Source: Adiantum capillus-veneris (taxonomy: Eukaryota > Streptophyta > Polypodiopsida > Polypodiales > Pteridaceae). Taken from it: a stretch of DNA of 64,000 bases. The DNA lies in assembly GCA_014529385.2 (NCBI GenBank), contig CM043966.1, forward strand, positions 44,588,537-44,652,536, in the 5' to 3' direction. Positions 10,370-21,400 of this stretch are shown here, one piece after another; the first letter of the stretch is position 1, and every line of letters starts with the position of its first letter. A program made the translations under genes and the position numbers. The notes under the pieces were generated by a model that made no database searches, had not been told where the DNA came from, and saw only the letters and a program-made list of their open reading frames with translations.

Positions 10370-12342
10370 CATGGTGTGCTAGCTAGGATTTTCATTATGC
10401 ATTAGTGTGTGTTAATCATTAGCATCTCCATTAGCTTCGATTAGCACTTCTCTTTTTTTTGAGTCCTTAATCTATCATCACCTCTCTCCTTCTACCTCTA
10501 ATAATCATCACTTAGTAATCACTACACTAATTAGTTGTGAGCAAGCTCATGGGTTTGATTCCTATGAACCAATACTCTCACTAGTTAATCTTGGTGGTCA
10601 ATTAAGCAATCTTTAGATTCAACCTCTTCAATTTCTGTACATTAAGTGTCATTTCCCCCCCAATTTGCACTAGCAATTAATTTCTTTAGCTTCACCATTA
10701 AGCTTCATCACCCTCGTCATTTCGAAGCACTCCTCAAAACCTATCCATAGAGTCCCTAAGTGCCCCATTCTGACAAGGGAAGCCTATTCAATTTTTTTTC
10801 TAAAAATAGGTGCGTGTGTTATGTGTGTGTGTGTGGAAAGCCTGCTAAGTTTTGATCAAAAATTAAATTTTCGGAGGCATTTTACAAGGAGGCACTTTGG
10901 CTTGTTGGCTAGCCCAAAATAGCTTGTCCAACATAGGCTTTGCGGGGTCCGAGGTTCAAGTTGAGCATACCTCAATTGGGCTACACGGGCGGACTTGAAA
11001 AGGCGCATCAAAAACGGTTTTTGAGCCTGGCGGGTCCGCAGGAGAACATTCCCGCGCAAGTCATTTTTTTTCTTCTTCCTTCGGCGCTGCCCGCTGCCAC
11101 GCGTTTCTGCGCGCCTGCCTACGCTATCCGGAGCGTACCCAACCCCTTGTGGGGCCCCGCTTCCCACGCTACTCCAAGGCAAATCTCCTAGGGATTTTTA
11201 AGCCCCTCCTCCCACCTTGTGCACCGAGATAAGCCCTTGTTGGACCCCCCTTCCCACGGTGCCTCAAGAGCTTCAAGCCCGCCCATTAGCATTAGCATCC
11301 GATCCCATGGCTTCACAAGGAGCTCTTCCCACGGGCCTCGAGTTCCCAATTAAGCTGCACATCCCACAAAAGTCAAAAAGGTCCATGATCAAAGGTTGTT
11401 TTCACTTACAAAGAAGCCAAAGCAACTAAAGGCTTTGATATAAAGAATTCTTGTCCGTAGAATTTCAAAAGGCTTCATAAGGATTCTCCAAAGCACTCAA
11501 AGAAAATCTTCAAAGCATCACCAAGCATCTAAAGGAGCATTACTTCATTGTCAAGAGGGGCTTCACTGAGACAGTGAAGAGGAGCTTCACATTGAAGCAA
11601 AAATCGAAAGTACAAATTGAAATCTTGCAGCCAAGCACAACAATTTCTTGCAATGTATGTAATTATATTTGTCTACATGGATGACATTATGTGCTTTTGT
11701 AATGGGATAGACATTGGCATTGGAGAGTCTCCAAATTGCTAAAATCTCTCCATGTGTGAAGACTTTGTGACAAATTGTATGAGAAACACCGCATGCTTGG
11801 GCTCTCTGAGTATGACCAAGGTGGAAGAGCATTAATTTTGCATAAACCTTTTCATAGGATATTTTAGCATATTGTTGCATGTCATTATGACGCATGGAAT
11901 AAAGCCTGATTGTACCACAAAAAGGTGACAGAAGTACTCGTTCGAGGGGAGGATACGAAGTCAGACCATGAAGTAGTTTAAAGCAACAGCACAAGCAACG
12001 AAGGCAAGAGACTTGACAGAGGATCAGCTCACATAATAGAAGACAAAAAGGACGAAGAAGAAAGCAGCGTTGTCTTTTATGAAGACCCATTTTGAAGATG
12101 TAGACTCTCTACTTGTAGGGGAGGACTTTTTCCTGTGTGGATACCAACTTATCATCCTGTGTGGACATCACCATCCTTTGTGGATCTTCCTTGTGTGGAT
12201 TTTACCATCCTGTGTGGATATCACCATCCTTTGTAGAATTTATTTTTCTGTGTGGATATCACCATCCTATGTGGATTTTGTTAGCCTATGTGGATCATGC
12301 ATCTTCAGTATCTTGTCTTAGTCCAAACCTCAAGGGGAGGAT
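10370..12342 (+). other. Internal region of element A, no recognisable polyprotein
   Basis: No gag, RT or integrase frame could be followed. At 12130-12296 there is an imperfect tandem array based on TGTGTGGATATCACCATCC. One short phrase near 11660-11680 reads VYMDDI, like the RT catalytic box, but the flanking translation does not match RT. The last bases, CAAGGGGAGGAT, are the polypurine tract for plus-strand priming. Confidence 0.7.
12130..12296 (+). repeat. Imperfect short tandem repeats in element A
   Basis: Seven or more diverged copies of a TGTGGAT...CCATCC phrase, spaced about 15-35 bases apart. Confidence 0.75.
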
Positions 12343-12653
12343 TGTAAAGTGTGAGCTTTGTCCTAAGGTGTGAGTCAAGGAGAGGAGAGTGGATTTATCC
12401 CACATACTATGGAGCAAGGCTGTAGAGCTACTTAAAGCTCATTTCTTGAATCAATAAACAACAACTTCATTTTGCACGTCTATGGTGAGCTTCTGCTAAG
12501 CTAAGTCAATACTCAAGATTGTGTTTATGAGTCCAAGCTAATTCTATCTTGGAACCTAATTCACTTGAGTGATAACCTTGCTTACACACACTCACACACT
12601 TGCACTATGTTTCTCTTTCATCCACCATAGCTAGCACGATCCAATTCCTAACA
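12343..12653 (+). repeat. 3' LTR of element A
   Basis: It is 311 bp. It matches the 5' LTR except for two substitutions and loss of nine bases (TACATGCTT) near its middle. Confidence 0.95.
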
Positions 12654-13109
12654 CATGAAGTTATTACAACTAATTTCATATCACACACATATTAGCCATA
12701 ACTACCCTAACCAACCCAACTAGGAGGGACCATCAGAAGAAAACTAAATTTGGTCAAATTTATTCCTTACCCTTAGATTTTGAAAGTGATTATGTAGTCA
12801 CTCTCTTGCTCTAGATTGAGCCCAAAAGGCTCAAAAAGTCACTGAATATGTTTGTTTAATTTTGGACCCATTAGTTTTGATGTGAATCTACAGAGATGTG
12901 CTCAGGCTCTGAGGATAAAGCGGAAAAAAAAGTGTGATATGGTGTGTGGAGGAGAGAGGGAGGCGGCGTGTGTTTGGACAAGGATGCAAACATACATATT
13001 TCTCCACATGAGGACTAGGGGAGGAAATCAAGACCGGGCAATAGTGCACGTCAGAGACATGCGGTTGCAGTCAGGAAATTTGGCAAGGCGCATGTCAACT
13101 TGTGGAGCC

Positions 13110-13114
<5 letters not shown>

Positions 13115-13164
<50 letters not shown>
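13115..13164. repeat. (GA)n microsatellite
   Basis: About 25 GA units. Confidence 0.97.
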
Positions 13165-13168
<4 letters not shown>

Positions 13169-13329
13169 TTTGATGTGGATTTCTTTGACAAGCCTTTGTG
13201 TTCCATTTGGTGAGTCCATGTTATAGTAGCCATCAATGTTGTGTGACAATGCCGTCGTGGGGTCCTAGCACTATGTGCTCCTATGTGTTGCGAGAGTCAA
13301 ATGAAGGTGCAGCATGGGCATAATGTATT

Positions 13330-13357
13330 TGTGTGTGTGTGTGTGTGTGTGTGTGTG
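13330..13357. repeat. (GT)n microsatellite
   Basis: About 14 GT units. Confidence 0.97.
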
Positions 13358-14221
13358 AGTGTGTGGGTGGAAAGCACTCATCAAAGGCTACCCATGACCT
13401 ATCCACTACAATTGATTGGGCTCCATAAGTACATTTAATTGATTGATTAAAGTGGTGTATCATCAGCCTTTGGTTTTTGCAGTAGCAGCTGTGTGTGGGT
13501 TTTTTTTTTGGTACATTTAATGCTCATTTACTTTCTCTTTTCCGCCACACCACCTTTATTGGTAAGAGCAGATTTGCGCAGGGGTGTTACCCCTGCCGTG
13601 CGTGAGCAATTTTGGCCTTTAATGAGTAAAAGCAGGGATAGCTTTATGCGCAAACCTTTCGCTCGCTGCAGGTAAATGGGGGTAGAGCTCACGATTTCCA
13701 ACTCTGCCATTTTCGACAGAGTTGAACAAGGAGGGCGGGGGGTCGCTTGCGTCAACAGGCTAGGGTTAACGACGCTCGTGCGGACGCTCCCCTAAGAAGT
13801 TAGAACCTCCTATAATAAGGAGGTGTAAGGAAAAGTTGAGGCGCTCACACATCACCCATGGATCTGGAGAGGTACTTAGTCAAAATTGATGACAAGGGCT
13901 CGACCACATCTCTGTCAGCCAACACATGTGCTTAGAAATTACTAGCCCCTCTTAGCCTTCCACCCGCACACCCATAGCTCTCATCGATTGTGGCATTTGT
14001 GCACATACACTACTCCATTGTGCGTCATCTGTAGGCCGTGGCAACTCGCCAGTAATCTTTGCCTTGCTATCAACACTTGAGTGGCTAATGTTAAATATCG
14101 GCCAGCATGGGTACGTGTAGGTGAGATGACCGATAGAGCCAATCATGACCTTTTTTTAGGCATCAATTTTTTTTATTAAGTTATCAATAAATAGCAAGCT
14201 GCACACTGCTTGCATCATGCG

Positions 14222-14310
14222 TGCGTAGCATAGAGGTACAGCTTATGCCTGCAAGGGGTGAGGCCCTACAAGGGGTGAGGTCCCGAGTTTGAAGCATGTG
14301 CCATGTACAC
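14222..14310 (+). repeat. Possible tRNA-derived SINE head
   Basis: TAGCATAGAGG resembles a Pol III A box, and GAGTTTGAAGC about 60 bases later is a degenerate B box (consensus GGTTCGANNCC). The phrase GGTGAGGTCCCGAGTTTGAA is typical of plant tRNA-related SINE heads. A 15-17 bp direct duplication (CAAGGGGTGAGG) widens the space between the boxes. No 3' end was located. Confidence 0.35.
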
Positions 14311-15394
14311 GTGGGTCAACGGCTCCCACCTGGTTGCAATTGATTGGCAACGGGCTCCGTCTGCTATGCCATGCAGGCAAGCGAGCCAAAATATAATCAA
14401 AACCTACTTGAGTGGTCGCTCACGTGCACAAATTACCTTGGAAATCTACCTTGCACCCAAGGCTAGAAAAATACATTTTTCCTAACCGAACAAAATAAGG
14501 GAAAACTTGAAACTCTCCCGGTTTTCAAGTCAAAATTTGAAGCTTTTTGGCCGGTAATTACACTAAAACTTGTGTAAATTTTCCGGTTTTCTTAAAGGCA
14601 AGCTCAAAATCTACTCGGGATTTTATAATTTCAGCCGGTTAAAATACACTAGACCCCGGTTTTTTTCTAACACTGCCCTCACCTGGTGCTTGCTCTGGAG
14701 TCTGGAATCACCTTTCGCTCCACCTATGCTCGTCACCAATCGTTGGCCCATGCTTGGGAATTTGGAGCCCCACACACTCATTGGCCACGCTGAAAACAAA
14801 ACCATTTTCTTGCATTCGAATGCTCATATGAGCACCATAAGAAGCTTATCCTTGACAATTAGTCAATAGTGTTGCCACTTCTCCACCTTTGCCACGACAT
14901 CTGCTACAAAATTTGGGATTCTCATCACTGCAAGTCTACATCGACCACCACCACCAAACTCTGCTCATCTCGGTGCTTGCCATCTTGAAAACACTTGTAG
15001 ACCCAAATTGGCCACCAAACTGCACCCTTGACCTTGCACTATCGGAAATTTTATTAATTTAATTTCCAATCATATCTAGCTTATCTCCCCTACTTGTAGT
15101 TTTTTTTCTTTTAAGAAAGGTGAGATTGTTTGAATTAATTAGAAAAGATGCAAATCAGAGTCCCCAAGGTAGGGCTTGGTGGGCCCCTTACCTGTTGGAT
15201 CACATCTCACGAATACTATTGAACATCTTTAACCTAGGGACAGAGTACACATAAGTAAGGAGAGCCTTCCATTTCTTCTAGGGGTAAAGCTTCTGGATCT
15301 CATGCTGGCTCACATGAGAGACCCCTTTCATACTAAGTACACATGTTTAGAGATACATTTGATATCATACAAGAAATATAAGGTTGTTGACAAA

Positions 15395-15904
15395 CTACTG
15401 GTTGTTGATCGAGATGCTGCAGATATAGGAGGCCCTGAGCTGGGACCATAGAAATATGTCCATTCCATAGCAATTACCAAGGAGCAGCTCCTCCCACCTG
15501 AACACTTGAGGGTGCAATGAGAAGACATCCTTATGAAAAATCATCAGAGCTTCTTTGTTGTGAGGAAAGTTGAAAAACAAATGAACTGGTGTTTCCTCTT
15601 CAATATGGCATGTGCTACACACATCTTGTGTGTTTCTAATCTTGTTGGCTTTGGCTCTAGTCCAGTTCCCATTGTGTAGAATGAGCCATAGTATCAAGCT
15701 TTGTTTCACTGATCCAAGCAAAGCCCAAATGCATTTGAATATGTAGCTCCATTGTTTTTTGCTCCAAGCAAGTCTCCATCTTAAGTTGAGTTTGAGTTGT
15801 AAGTCATCCCCCAGTTCTTTGACTTGCACAGAAGACTTATAATAGACAGACAAGATGTTAGATATCCTTTTAGCAAGGTGACAAGATCTCAGACTGATTG
15901 TCAC
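15395..15904 (-). pseudogene. LINE RT-associated zinc-binding domain (zf-RVT) fragment
   Basis: The 169-residue frame has the pattern of the domain that follows RT in plant LINEs: YIFKCIWALLGSVKQSLILW, then a CSTCHIEEETPVHLFFNF zinc-binding block. The function in LINEs is unclear; it is common in plant L1-type pol C-termini. Confidence 0.75.
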
Positions 15905-15973
15905 ATTCTGGAGGAATTTGGAGAGAATGGTTCCATGCCAATATGAAGTGGCCCTTGATTGTTGAAAGAAGTC

Positions 15974-16367
15974 TTAGATAACCTGCACACTCATCCATTG
16001 GTAATTCATGTATAGGTCCCCCCAGGTTCTGATCCCTCTCTTGAAGCACATAAGTGCCCTCCTAGAAAGTTGAATTCCCAACTTGTGAGAGTGGCTCCCA
16101 AACCAAATGGAATACGGCATGACAAATCTAGAGTCATAATCCAATTTAGGAGGCATAGATTGATCCTTTTTCAAGTCCTTCCAAGACTCTGAGAATCTGC
16201 AAGGGGAGACCCTTTGTACTTCAAAGATTGCTGGCAAAGAGTGACCTCTCTCAATGGGAGTCCTGACCAAGCTTTGGAGCCCTGCACACAAAAGGAGGTG
16301 AGGTTTCTTTGGATAAGCTTTGCCCAATAATCATCACTGCCTATAGATCTTAAAACCCACTTTGCAG

Positions 16368-16411
<44 letters not shown>

Positions 16412-16500
16412 CGCGCCTCTTTGGATAGACAACATGTGATCCATGCTACTTTAGGTAGTATGGATCTATCTTCATTGCCTTCAGAAAAACCTTCTTGCAA
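15974..16500 (-). pseudogene. LINE connecting region, interrupted by poly-C
   Basis: Two overlapping frames continue the LINE between RT and zf-RVT. Around 16368-16410 a run of C on the plus strand becomes an all-glycine stretch on the minus strand and changes frame. The flanking residues fit the usual LINE region that has a short Gly-Gly-x-Gly block, so the run probably grew there. Confidence 0.6.
16368..16410. repeat. Poly-C homopolymer, 43 bases
   Basis: Uninterrupted C run followed by GCGCGCC. Confidence 0.9.
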
Positions 16501-16584
16501 GGGTGAAGACTTTACTCAATTGAGTCTTGGAGGGCTTCCAACAAGCAAGAAAGAACACCATAGAGGATAGCAACAAGTAGTGGT

Positions 16585-17193
16585 TTAGCACAAATAGTCT
16601 AGAAAGGACGGAAGGCTGCATATTATACCACATAAAGACCTTTCTTTTGAACCCGTCCAATACCCAATGAAATCTCTATGACATAATGACCTTGAAGCCC
16701 ATATATATCCCAAGGAGCCTGAACACTTTTCCATCTTCAATCCGATGACATCTAGCTTGTACAAACATGCCAAGAATTTGAATACCTTTAGAAGACCTTG
16801 GCTAATACAATCATTGACAAGCCATCCCAATGCATATGAAGACATGGCATGCAGTAGAGGGGACAAGGGACAACCTTGTCTAATAGATTTGGCAAGCTGA
16901 ATAGCCTCAGTAACTTCACCATTAAGTGAAATTTTGGCAAAAGAATCACGAAACAAAATATGTACAAATCTAACAAACTGCTCCCCAAATCCAATGTTAG
17001 CTAAAGATTGCAAAATGAATTCCCACTCTATTCTATCAGAAGCTTTATCAAAATCTATTTTGAAAAAAATAAAATCCTGTCCTAATTCCTTAGCATATTC
17101 AATGCCTTCCCAAAGTGTGATGATTGCATCTAATACATCTCTATACTTGTAGTTTATTCCCACATTTTGAGCTAAAATCTCAAAGGGGGTCAA
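16585..17193 (-). pseudogene. LINE reverse transcriptase fragment
   Basis: Recognisable RT blocks: FFKIDFDKASDRIEWEFIL (the usual KIDFxKAYD block with Y to S) and SIRQGCPLSPLL. The frame then runs into non-RT sequence where the F/YADD catalytic box should be, so a deletion removed the active-site Asp pair. It cannot be catalytic. Confidence 0.85.
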
Positions 17194-17576
17194 TTAGTAA
17201 CGATTCACCCACAAGAGCTATTAGTCTACCTAGGAGCTCTCCCAAAGGGTAGCACCACTAAAACGGCGTCTCAAGCCTTTTAAAGGACTTTCCCATAGCA
17301 ACTTTTCCATGCGGCACATATTGAAACGCTTGGGAAAATGTATCATGGCAAGCAAATTTAAAGTTGTGAATAGTGTCTTCACCAGTTTGTGAAGAGGAGC
17401 TTCACTTTGACTAGTGAATTTTTTTCCCCTCAAGCTCATTAAATGCACTCATCCGAGTATAGTTCTTCCGATATGTATGAATGAATCTCACATAAGATGA
17501 TTCTTATTTGAGATATCCTTGTCTTTCACAAAATTGAAACTAGTAAGACTTTCTCATCACACATGAAGGGGTGCAC
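17194..17576. other. Gap between LINE and copia relic, nothing supported
   Basis: No LTR or gene recognised. A phrase GAAGAGGAGCTTCAC also occurs in element A near 11577. Confidence 0.5.
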
Positions 17577-18704
17577 CATGGGAAAAGGAGATCTAGACAA
17601 ATTTGACAGCACGGGTTTTCACACATGGCAAGTCAAATTGAAGGGCTATTTGATGAAAAGCAACTATGGGGAGTGATAAAGCCTTAGGGCAAGGAGAGAT
17701 AGTACATACTAGAGCATCCACATCACAATTTCAAAACAAAGATACGAAAGCGGTAGGGATAATTATCATCGTGTTATATGATGATTTTGTGCACTACCTG
17801 GATGAAGCAATCATTGCTCTCAATGCTTGGCAAACACTAGAATGTATGCTTGATGCTATGGGTGAAAGTGTGGTTTGGTGGTACAAAAAAAGGACCTATT
17901 TTACTTCTACTAATGAAAAAGTGGGGATTGGTAAAAAAAATTTAGTTTAGGTCAAAACTTTTCAGACCTTGTGTTTTTAGATTCTTCTTTTGAAGATCTA
18001 TCCATTGATATATAGTATGATAGGTAGTTTTTCATGTGACATGTAGAAATTGTAGCTCAAAGATTTGTCAAAGGTGCTGTCAAGGACAGTCCTTTTTGTA
18101 CCACCAAAGCATGCTTTTATCCCTAAATCAAAACACTCTAAAATTTCACTAAAAATGCAATTGTATGGTCTAATGATGAAGGAGAAGATCTCTCTAGCTT
18201 CATCAATAGGCTAAAGAGTATTTGCATACAAGCCGTGTACATAGAAGCTCCAATTTATGAAGAAGACAAAATAGTGGTTCTACTTAAAGCTCTTCCCAAA
18301 GAATACAACCAAATTTTCATTGTTCTTAAAGAAAAGGATCCCATACCAAGCTTTGAAAGTGTCGTAAATTCACTACAAGAGGAGGGGAAGAAACACGACA
18401 AAAACATTGCAAGAACCTCTAATGGAGCATTTGCAGTCACAAGTAGCAAAAAGAAGCGGTGTCATCACTATAAAAGAAATAATCATTTTTCAAAATATTG
18501 CTATAAAATCAACCCATGAAACATATGTGGAATGAGTGCACACACACTTCGAACTTCTTTTTCTACAAAGACAAAGATGATGGCATAAGCAGCACAAGCG
18601 ACTTCAAAGATAGGGATCAAGACAAAAGCCCCAACAACAAAGGCAAAGTCAATATGGAATCTAAAGATTTTGACGATGACAAAGATGGTGAGGCCAACAC
18701 TTGC
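17577..18704 (+). pseudogene. Ty1/copia Gag relic, left part
   Basis: A broken plus-strand frame starts near 17577 with a KFDSTGFHTWQVKLKGYL block (UBN2/copia gag type). It continues through 18235-18519 with ALPKEYNQIF...LKEKDPIPSFESVVNSLQEEG and a zinc-knuckle relic, CHHYKRNNHFSKYC, where the second Cys is Tyr. Multiple stops and frame changes make it non-functional. Element B cuts it at 18704; sequence resumes at 21226. No copia LTR was identified on its left. Confidence 0.75.
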
Positions 18705-18955
18705 AGTGAGTGCGCGGATGCGGTGCGTGTGCGGAGAGTGAGAAGGAGAGAGAGAGAACGACACAGGATGTGGGGTGGAGCTCCCAAATCTCACTGTATG
18801 AGCACCATGTGAGAATATGAGTACCATGTGAGAATATGAGTGAGAGCTCCTTATTCTTTGTATGTATAAAGAATAAGGAGATAAATGTGGGTAGCCGGGA
18901 CACTGGCCGGCGGACACTAGTAAAGCACGGTGAGGCACACCGCCTTTACCTAACA
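18705..18955 (-). repeat. Left LTR of element B (3' LTR on the minus strand)
   Basis: Matches 20975-21225. It contains a perfect hairpin with 13-bp arms, CTCCTTATTCTTT at 18847-18859 and AAAGAATAAGGAG at 18868-18880, with an 8-base loop, and a duplicated 18-bp phrase (ACCATGTGAGAATATGAG). Confidence 0.93.
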
Positions 18956-18965
18956 TTCTCCCACC

Positions 18966-18977
18966 TGGTATCAGAGC
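18966..18977 (+). promoter_or_regulatory. Second, inward-facing PBS-like motif in element B
   Basis: TGGTATCAGAGC on the plus strand, ten bases inside the left LTR. The functional PBS by position is at the other end, so this copy is unexplained. Confidence 0.6.
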
Positions 18978-18980
18978 TAG

Positions 18981-19140
18981 TGCATCCAAGTCCTCCCACG
19001 CACTGTCAGACATGGACTCTGGCCTCGCATCCTTGCCCTGCAGTGGCAATGCCTGGCCCAAACAAGTCAATGCATCAAGCATATGCGAGATCCACCAAGC
19101 GAAATTTGACCCATCAAATCTCGTAACAAAGAGCTCAAAC
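18981..19140 (-). pseudogene. N-terminal Ty1/copia Gag fragment in element B
   Basis: The minus strand encodes FVTRFDGSNFAWWISHMLDAL, close to the copia gag N-terminus (usually FDGxNFxxWK), then LPLQGKDARPESMSDSAW and EDLDALA. The frame then ends against the purine tract and LTR, so the rest of gag and all of pol were deleted. This supports the minus-strand reading of the element. Confidence 0.7.
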
Positions 19141-20960
19141 TCTAACGTGCATACTGCTATGTCTGGAAACCTGTACAACCAAAGAGCAGTAAAACCAATC
19201 CAAAAAACTGTCGGCAACCACACAACTGAGACAGAACCAAAAAATCAAGTGCGGAATAGCTCGATGCACAAAGTATGCAGAAGGTCTCCCACTAGAACCA
19301 CAATCTGTGGGCAAAAGAGATGGATGCAGAATACACGCCGCAATCCAAACTGCCAAACACTATAGCAAACAATGCTCGAGATAACAAAACTCTCCCACCT
19401 GAGAGCAAACCACTGTCTCAAGCAAAGAAGGTGACCAAGAGGTCAAGCGCACTAGCCTCTACAATAGGCATACATATCTGGCAAAATTTCGGCAGAGTCT
19501 CCTCTGTAATTGGAGCAAAAACTCAATAGTAAATCTCAATGGAGACAACAAAAAATGCCCAAATGGCCAATCCGGGAATGTACTCGTTCGGAATCACCTC
19601 ACAAAGTCATACACAGAGCCAAAACGCTCTAGCCGGAGTATCACTCAACAGCGCTACAAATGACATACATATGTAAGTGAAAAACTACTGCTAAAATGTG
19701 TCAATGAATGACCAATGTGCCAGATAACCATAGCATACACAAATCCTCACTCCTACAAGAGTGGGTACAAGAACACCAAACTGTGTCCAACTGACAAAAC
19801 CTGTCAATGTGAGAGCCAAGGTCGATCACAAACTATGGCGAGTAATCTCCAACCACTATCCCACAAAAGCATACACAAAGCAAAATCTCAAGACACCTGC
19901 TGTGTCGAAACCGGTATGCAAGCCAAAACACTGCAGAAGATGTCCTCAACTGCAAATGGCAACACCTGTGGGAGTACTAGACTCAACCTGTAGCCGAGAG
20001 TCAAAATTGGAAGCTCCAAATGGCCGAGCACACACAACTCAAGACCAAAAAAGCAGAGCAAAACATGCTCACAATGCACCACCCAAAAGGAAAAACACTG
20101 CACACAAATCCTGAGTGCTATAAGCAATCGCAATCTCGATCGCACCAACAATGCGCATAAAACTCCTGGGAAAATTTTGCCAGAGTTTTGTCAGTAAAAT
20201 GGCCACAAAACCAGTAACCAAACTGACTGCACGCTCAAAACCATGAGCAAACAAAGCGCATCAAACCACACTGTAAATGCATGCACCAATCTCCACACTT
20301 TGCATACATCATTGCAAACACCTGCAAATCTAGTACACAAATATCTGCTCTACCTGTGACTGCCCAAAAAACTGCGTCTCTCAAGAGACCACTTCGATGG
20401 TGTGTAAACACCTCCGTACTTCGTTGCCCAAGTCTACCAAAAAACCCTCAAACCACAAGCTTAACACAAGCTGCAATTGCATCTTCAGCTCAGAATTTAA
20501 GCACTCACTTCAAGCATCTCCCGTGCTTCCAAAAGTGCATCAAATTCGCACACCATGCGACAACAGAAAATCTGGAATTTCTGTATACAGTCAGTCTGAG
20601 CTGAATATCAGCAAAACGGTGAGGAATTTGCAAAATGTTTCTTCTGTAAAGTTGTAGACCACGTCGAAACGGATGGGATTACAAGACAAAATTCTCAAAT
20701 CTGCATTCTACAAGGAGAAAAACGAACCTGAAAACAATACTACTGCGCACACAGTTTTAGGGCAGCACCTTCACTTACACACAATCTTCCACACTCCTTT
20801 CTGAGCTTCCACAAGAGCATACATCAGTCTCAACTAAGCTCACAAGCTCCCATTGCATTCTCACAAAGCTTCCAAGCTTTCTTAATCTCTCCACCGCCGA
20901 GAGCGAGTGAGCTATCGTCTCGAAGCTCTCAAAGCCGTCGTGCTCTCCGCGGTTGCCATA

Positions 20961-20972
20961 GCTCTGATACCA
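20961..20972 (-). promoter_or_regulatory. tRNA-iMet primer-binding site of element B
   Basis: Plus strand GCTCTGATACCA, two bases from the right LTR; the minus strand reads TGGTATCAGAGC. Confidence 0.88.
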
Positions 20973-20974
20973 AT

Positions 20975-21225
20975 TGTGAGTGCGCAGATGCGGTGCGTGT
21001 GCGGAGAGTGAGAAGGAGAGAGAGAGAACGACACAGGATGTGGGGTGGAGCTCCCAAATCTCACTGTATGAGCACCATGTGAGAATATGAGTACCATGTG
21101 AGAATATGAGTGAGCGCTCCTTATTCTTTGTATGTATAAAGAATAAGGAGATAAATGTGGGTAGCCAGGACACTGGCCGGCGCACACGAGTAAAGCACGG
21201 TAAGGCACACCGCCTTTACCTAACA
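20975..21225 (-). repeat. Right LTR of element B (5' LTR on the minus strand)
   Basis: 251 bp, near-identical to 18705-18955, with the same 13-bp-arm hairpin at 21117-21150. Confidence 0.93.
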
Positions 21226-21400
21226 CTTGCTACGTTGACAACATACTCTAAAGCACCAACATTTTGTAGCCAAAAACTTGATGGAATATACTTGTCAAGG
21301 GGAGGCATTTACATCTATTCCTATTGTCAAATTCTCTAGGGTAGATTTTGATTTCCTACATCCTATTGTTCAAATTCTCTAGGGGAGGAAAAATTGTATT
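21226..21400 (+). pseudogene. Ty1/copia relic, right part
   Basis: Continues the sequence broken at 18704. No clear domain. A purine-rich phrase, TAGGGGAGGAAAAATTG at about 21381-21397, could be a polypurine tract leading into a lost or diverged 3' LTR starting TGTATTTGTTGAG. Confidence 0.4.

Larger units (their letters stand above)
10036..12653 (+). mobile_element. Non-autonomous LTR retrotransposon A (2.6 kb, complete)
   Basis: Two LTRs (10036-10355 and 12343-12653) in direct orientation flank about 2 kb of internal sequence without a gag-pol ORF. Termini are TG...CA. A perfect 5-bp target-site duplication, CATGA, lies at 10031-10035 and 12654-12658. A tRNA-iMet PBS follows the 5' LTR and a purine tract (AAGGGGAGGA) precedes the 3' LTR, so it is plus-strand. 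The LTRs differ by two substitutions and one 9-bp indel, so insertion was fairly recent. It must use enzymes from another element. Confidence 0.95.
12654..15100. other. Intergenic, no gene supported
   Basis: No ORF with a recognisable domain. It contains a (GA)n run, a (GT)n run and a short tRNA-like, SINE-like segment at 14222-14310. The rest shows no structure I can name. Confidence 0.6.
15103..17193 (-). mobile_element. 5'-truncated L1-like LINE
   Basis: On the minus strand the order is RT, connecting region, zinc-binding RT-associated domain, 3' UTR and an A-rich tail (plus-strand T run at about 15103-15113). The 5' end is missing: homology starts in the RT near 17193, with no endonuclease or ORF1. 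Several frame breaks and a poly-C insertion disrupt it. 5' truncation is usual for target-primed LINE insertion. Target duplications were not resolved. Confidence 0.8.
18705..21225 (-). mobile_element. Non-autonomous LTR retrotransposon B (2.5 kb, complete)
   Basis: Two 251-bp LTRs (18705-18955 and 20975-21225) flank internal sequence. The 5-bp target duplication CTTGC is at 18700-18704 and 21226-21230. The minus-strand reading gives the right LTR, two bases, TGGTATCAGAGC, a long leader, an N-terminal copia gag fragment, a purine tract GGTGGGAGAA and the left LTR. The pol genes are missing. The LTRs differ at about seven positions. The left LTR starts AG instead of TG. Confidence 0.93.

Noticed and set aside
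11640-11710. Copia RT catalytic box (VYMDDI) in element A
   Set aside because: Only this short phrase matches; flanking translation has no other RT motif.
13555-13800. GC-richer patch with possible gene
   Set aside because: Frames are short, without recognised motifs, and stops occur in all frames.
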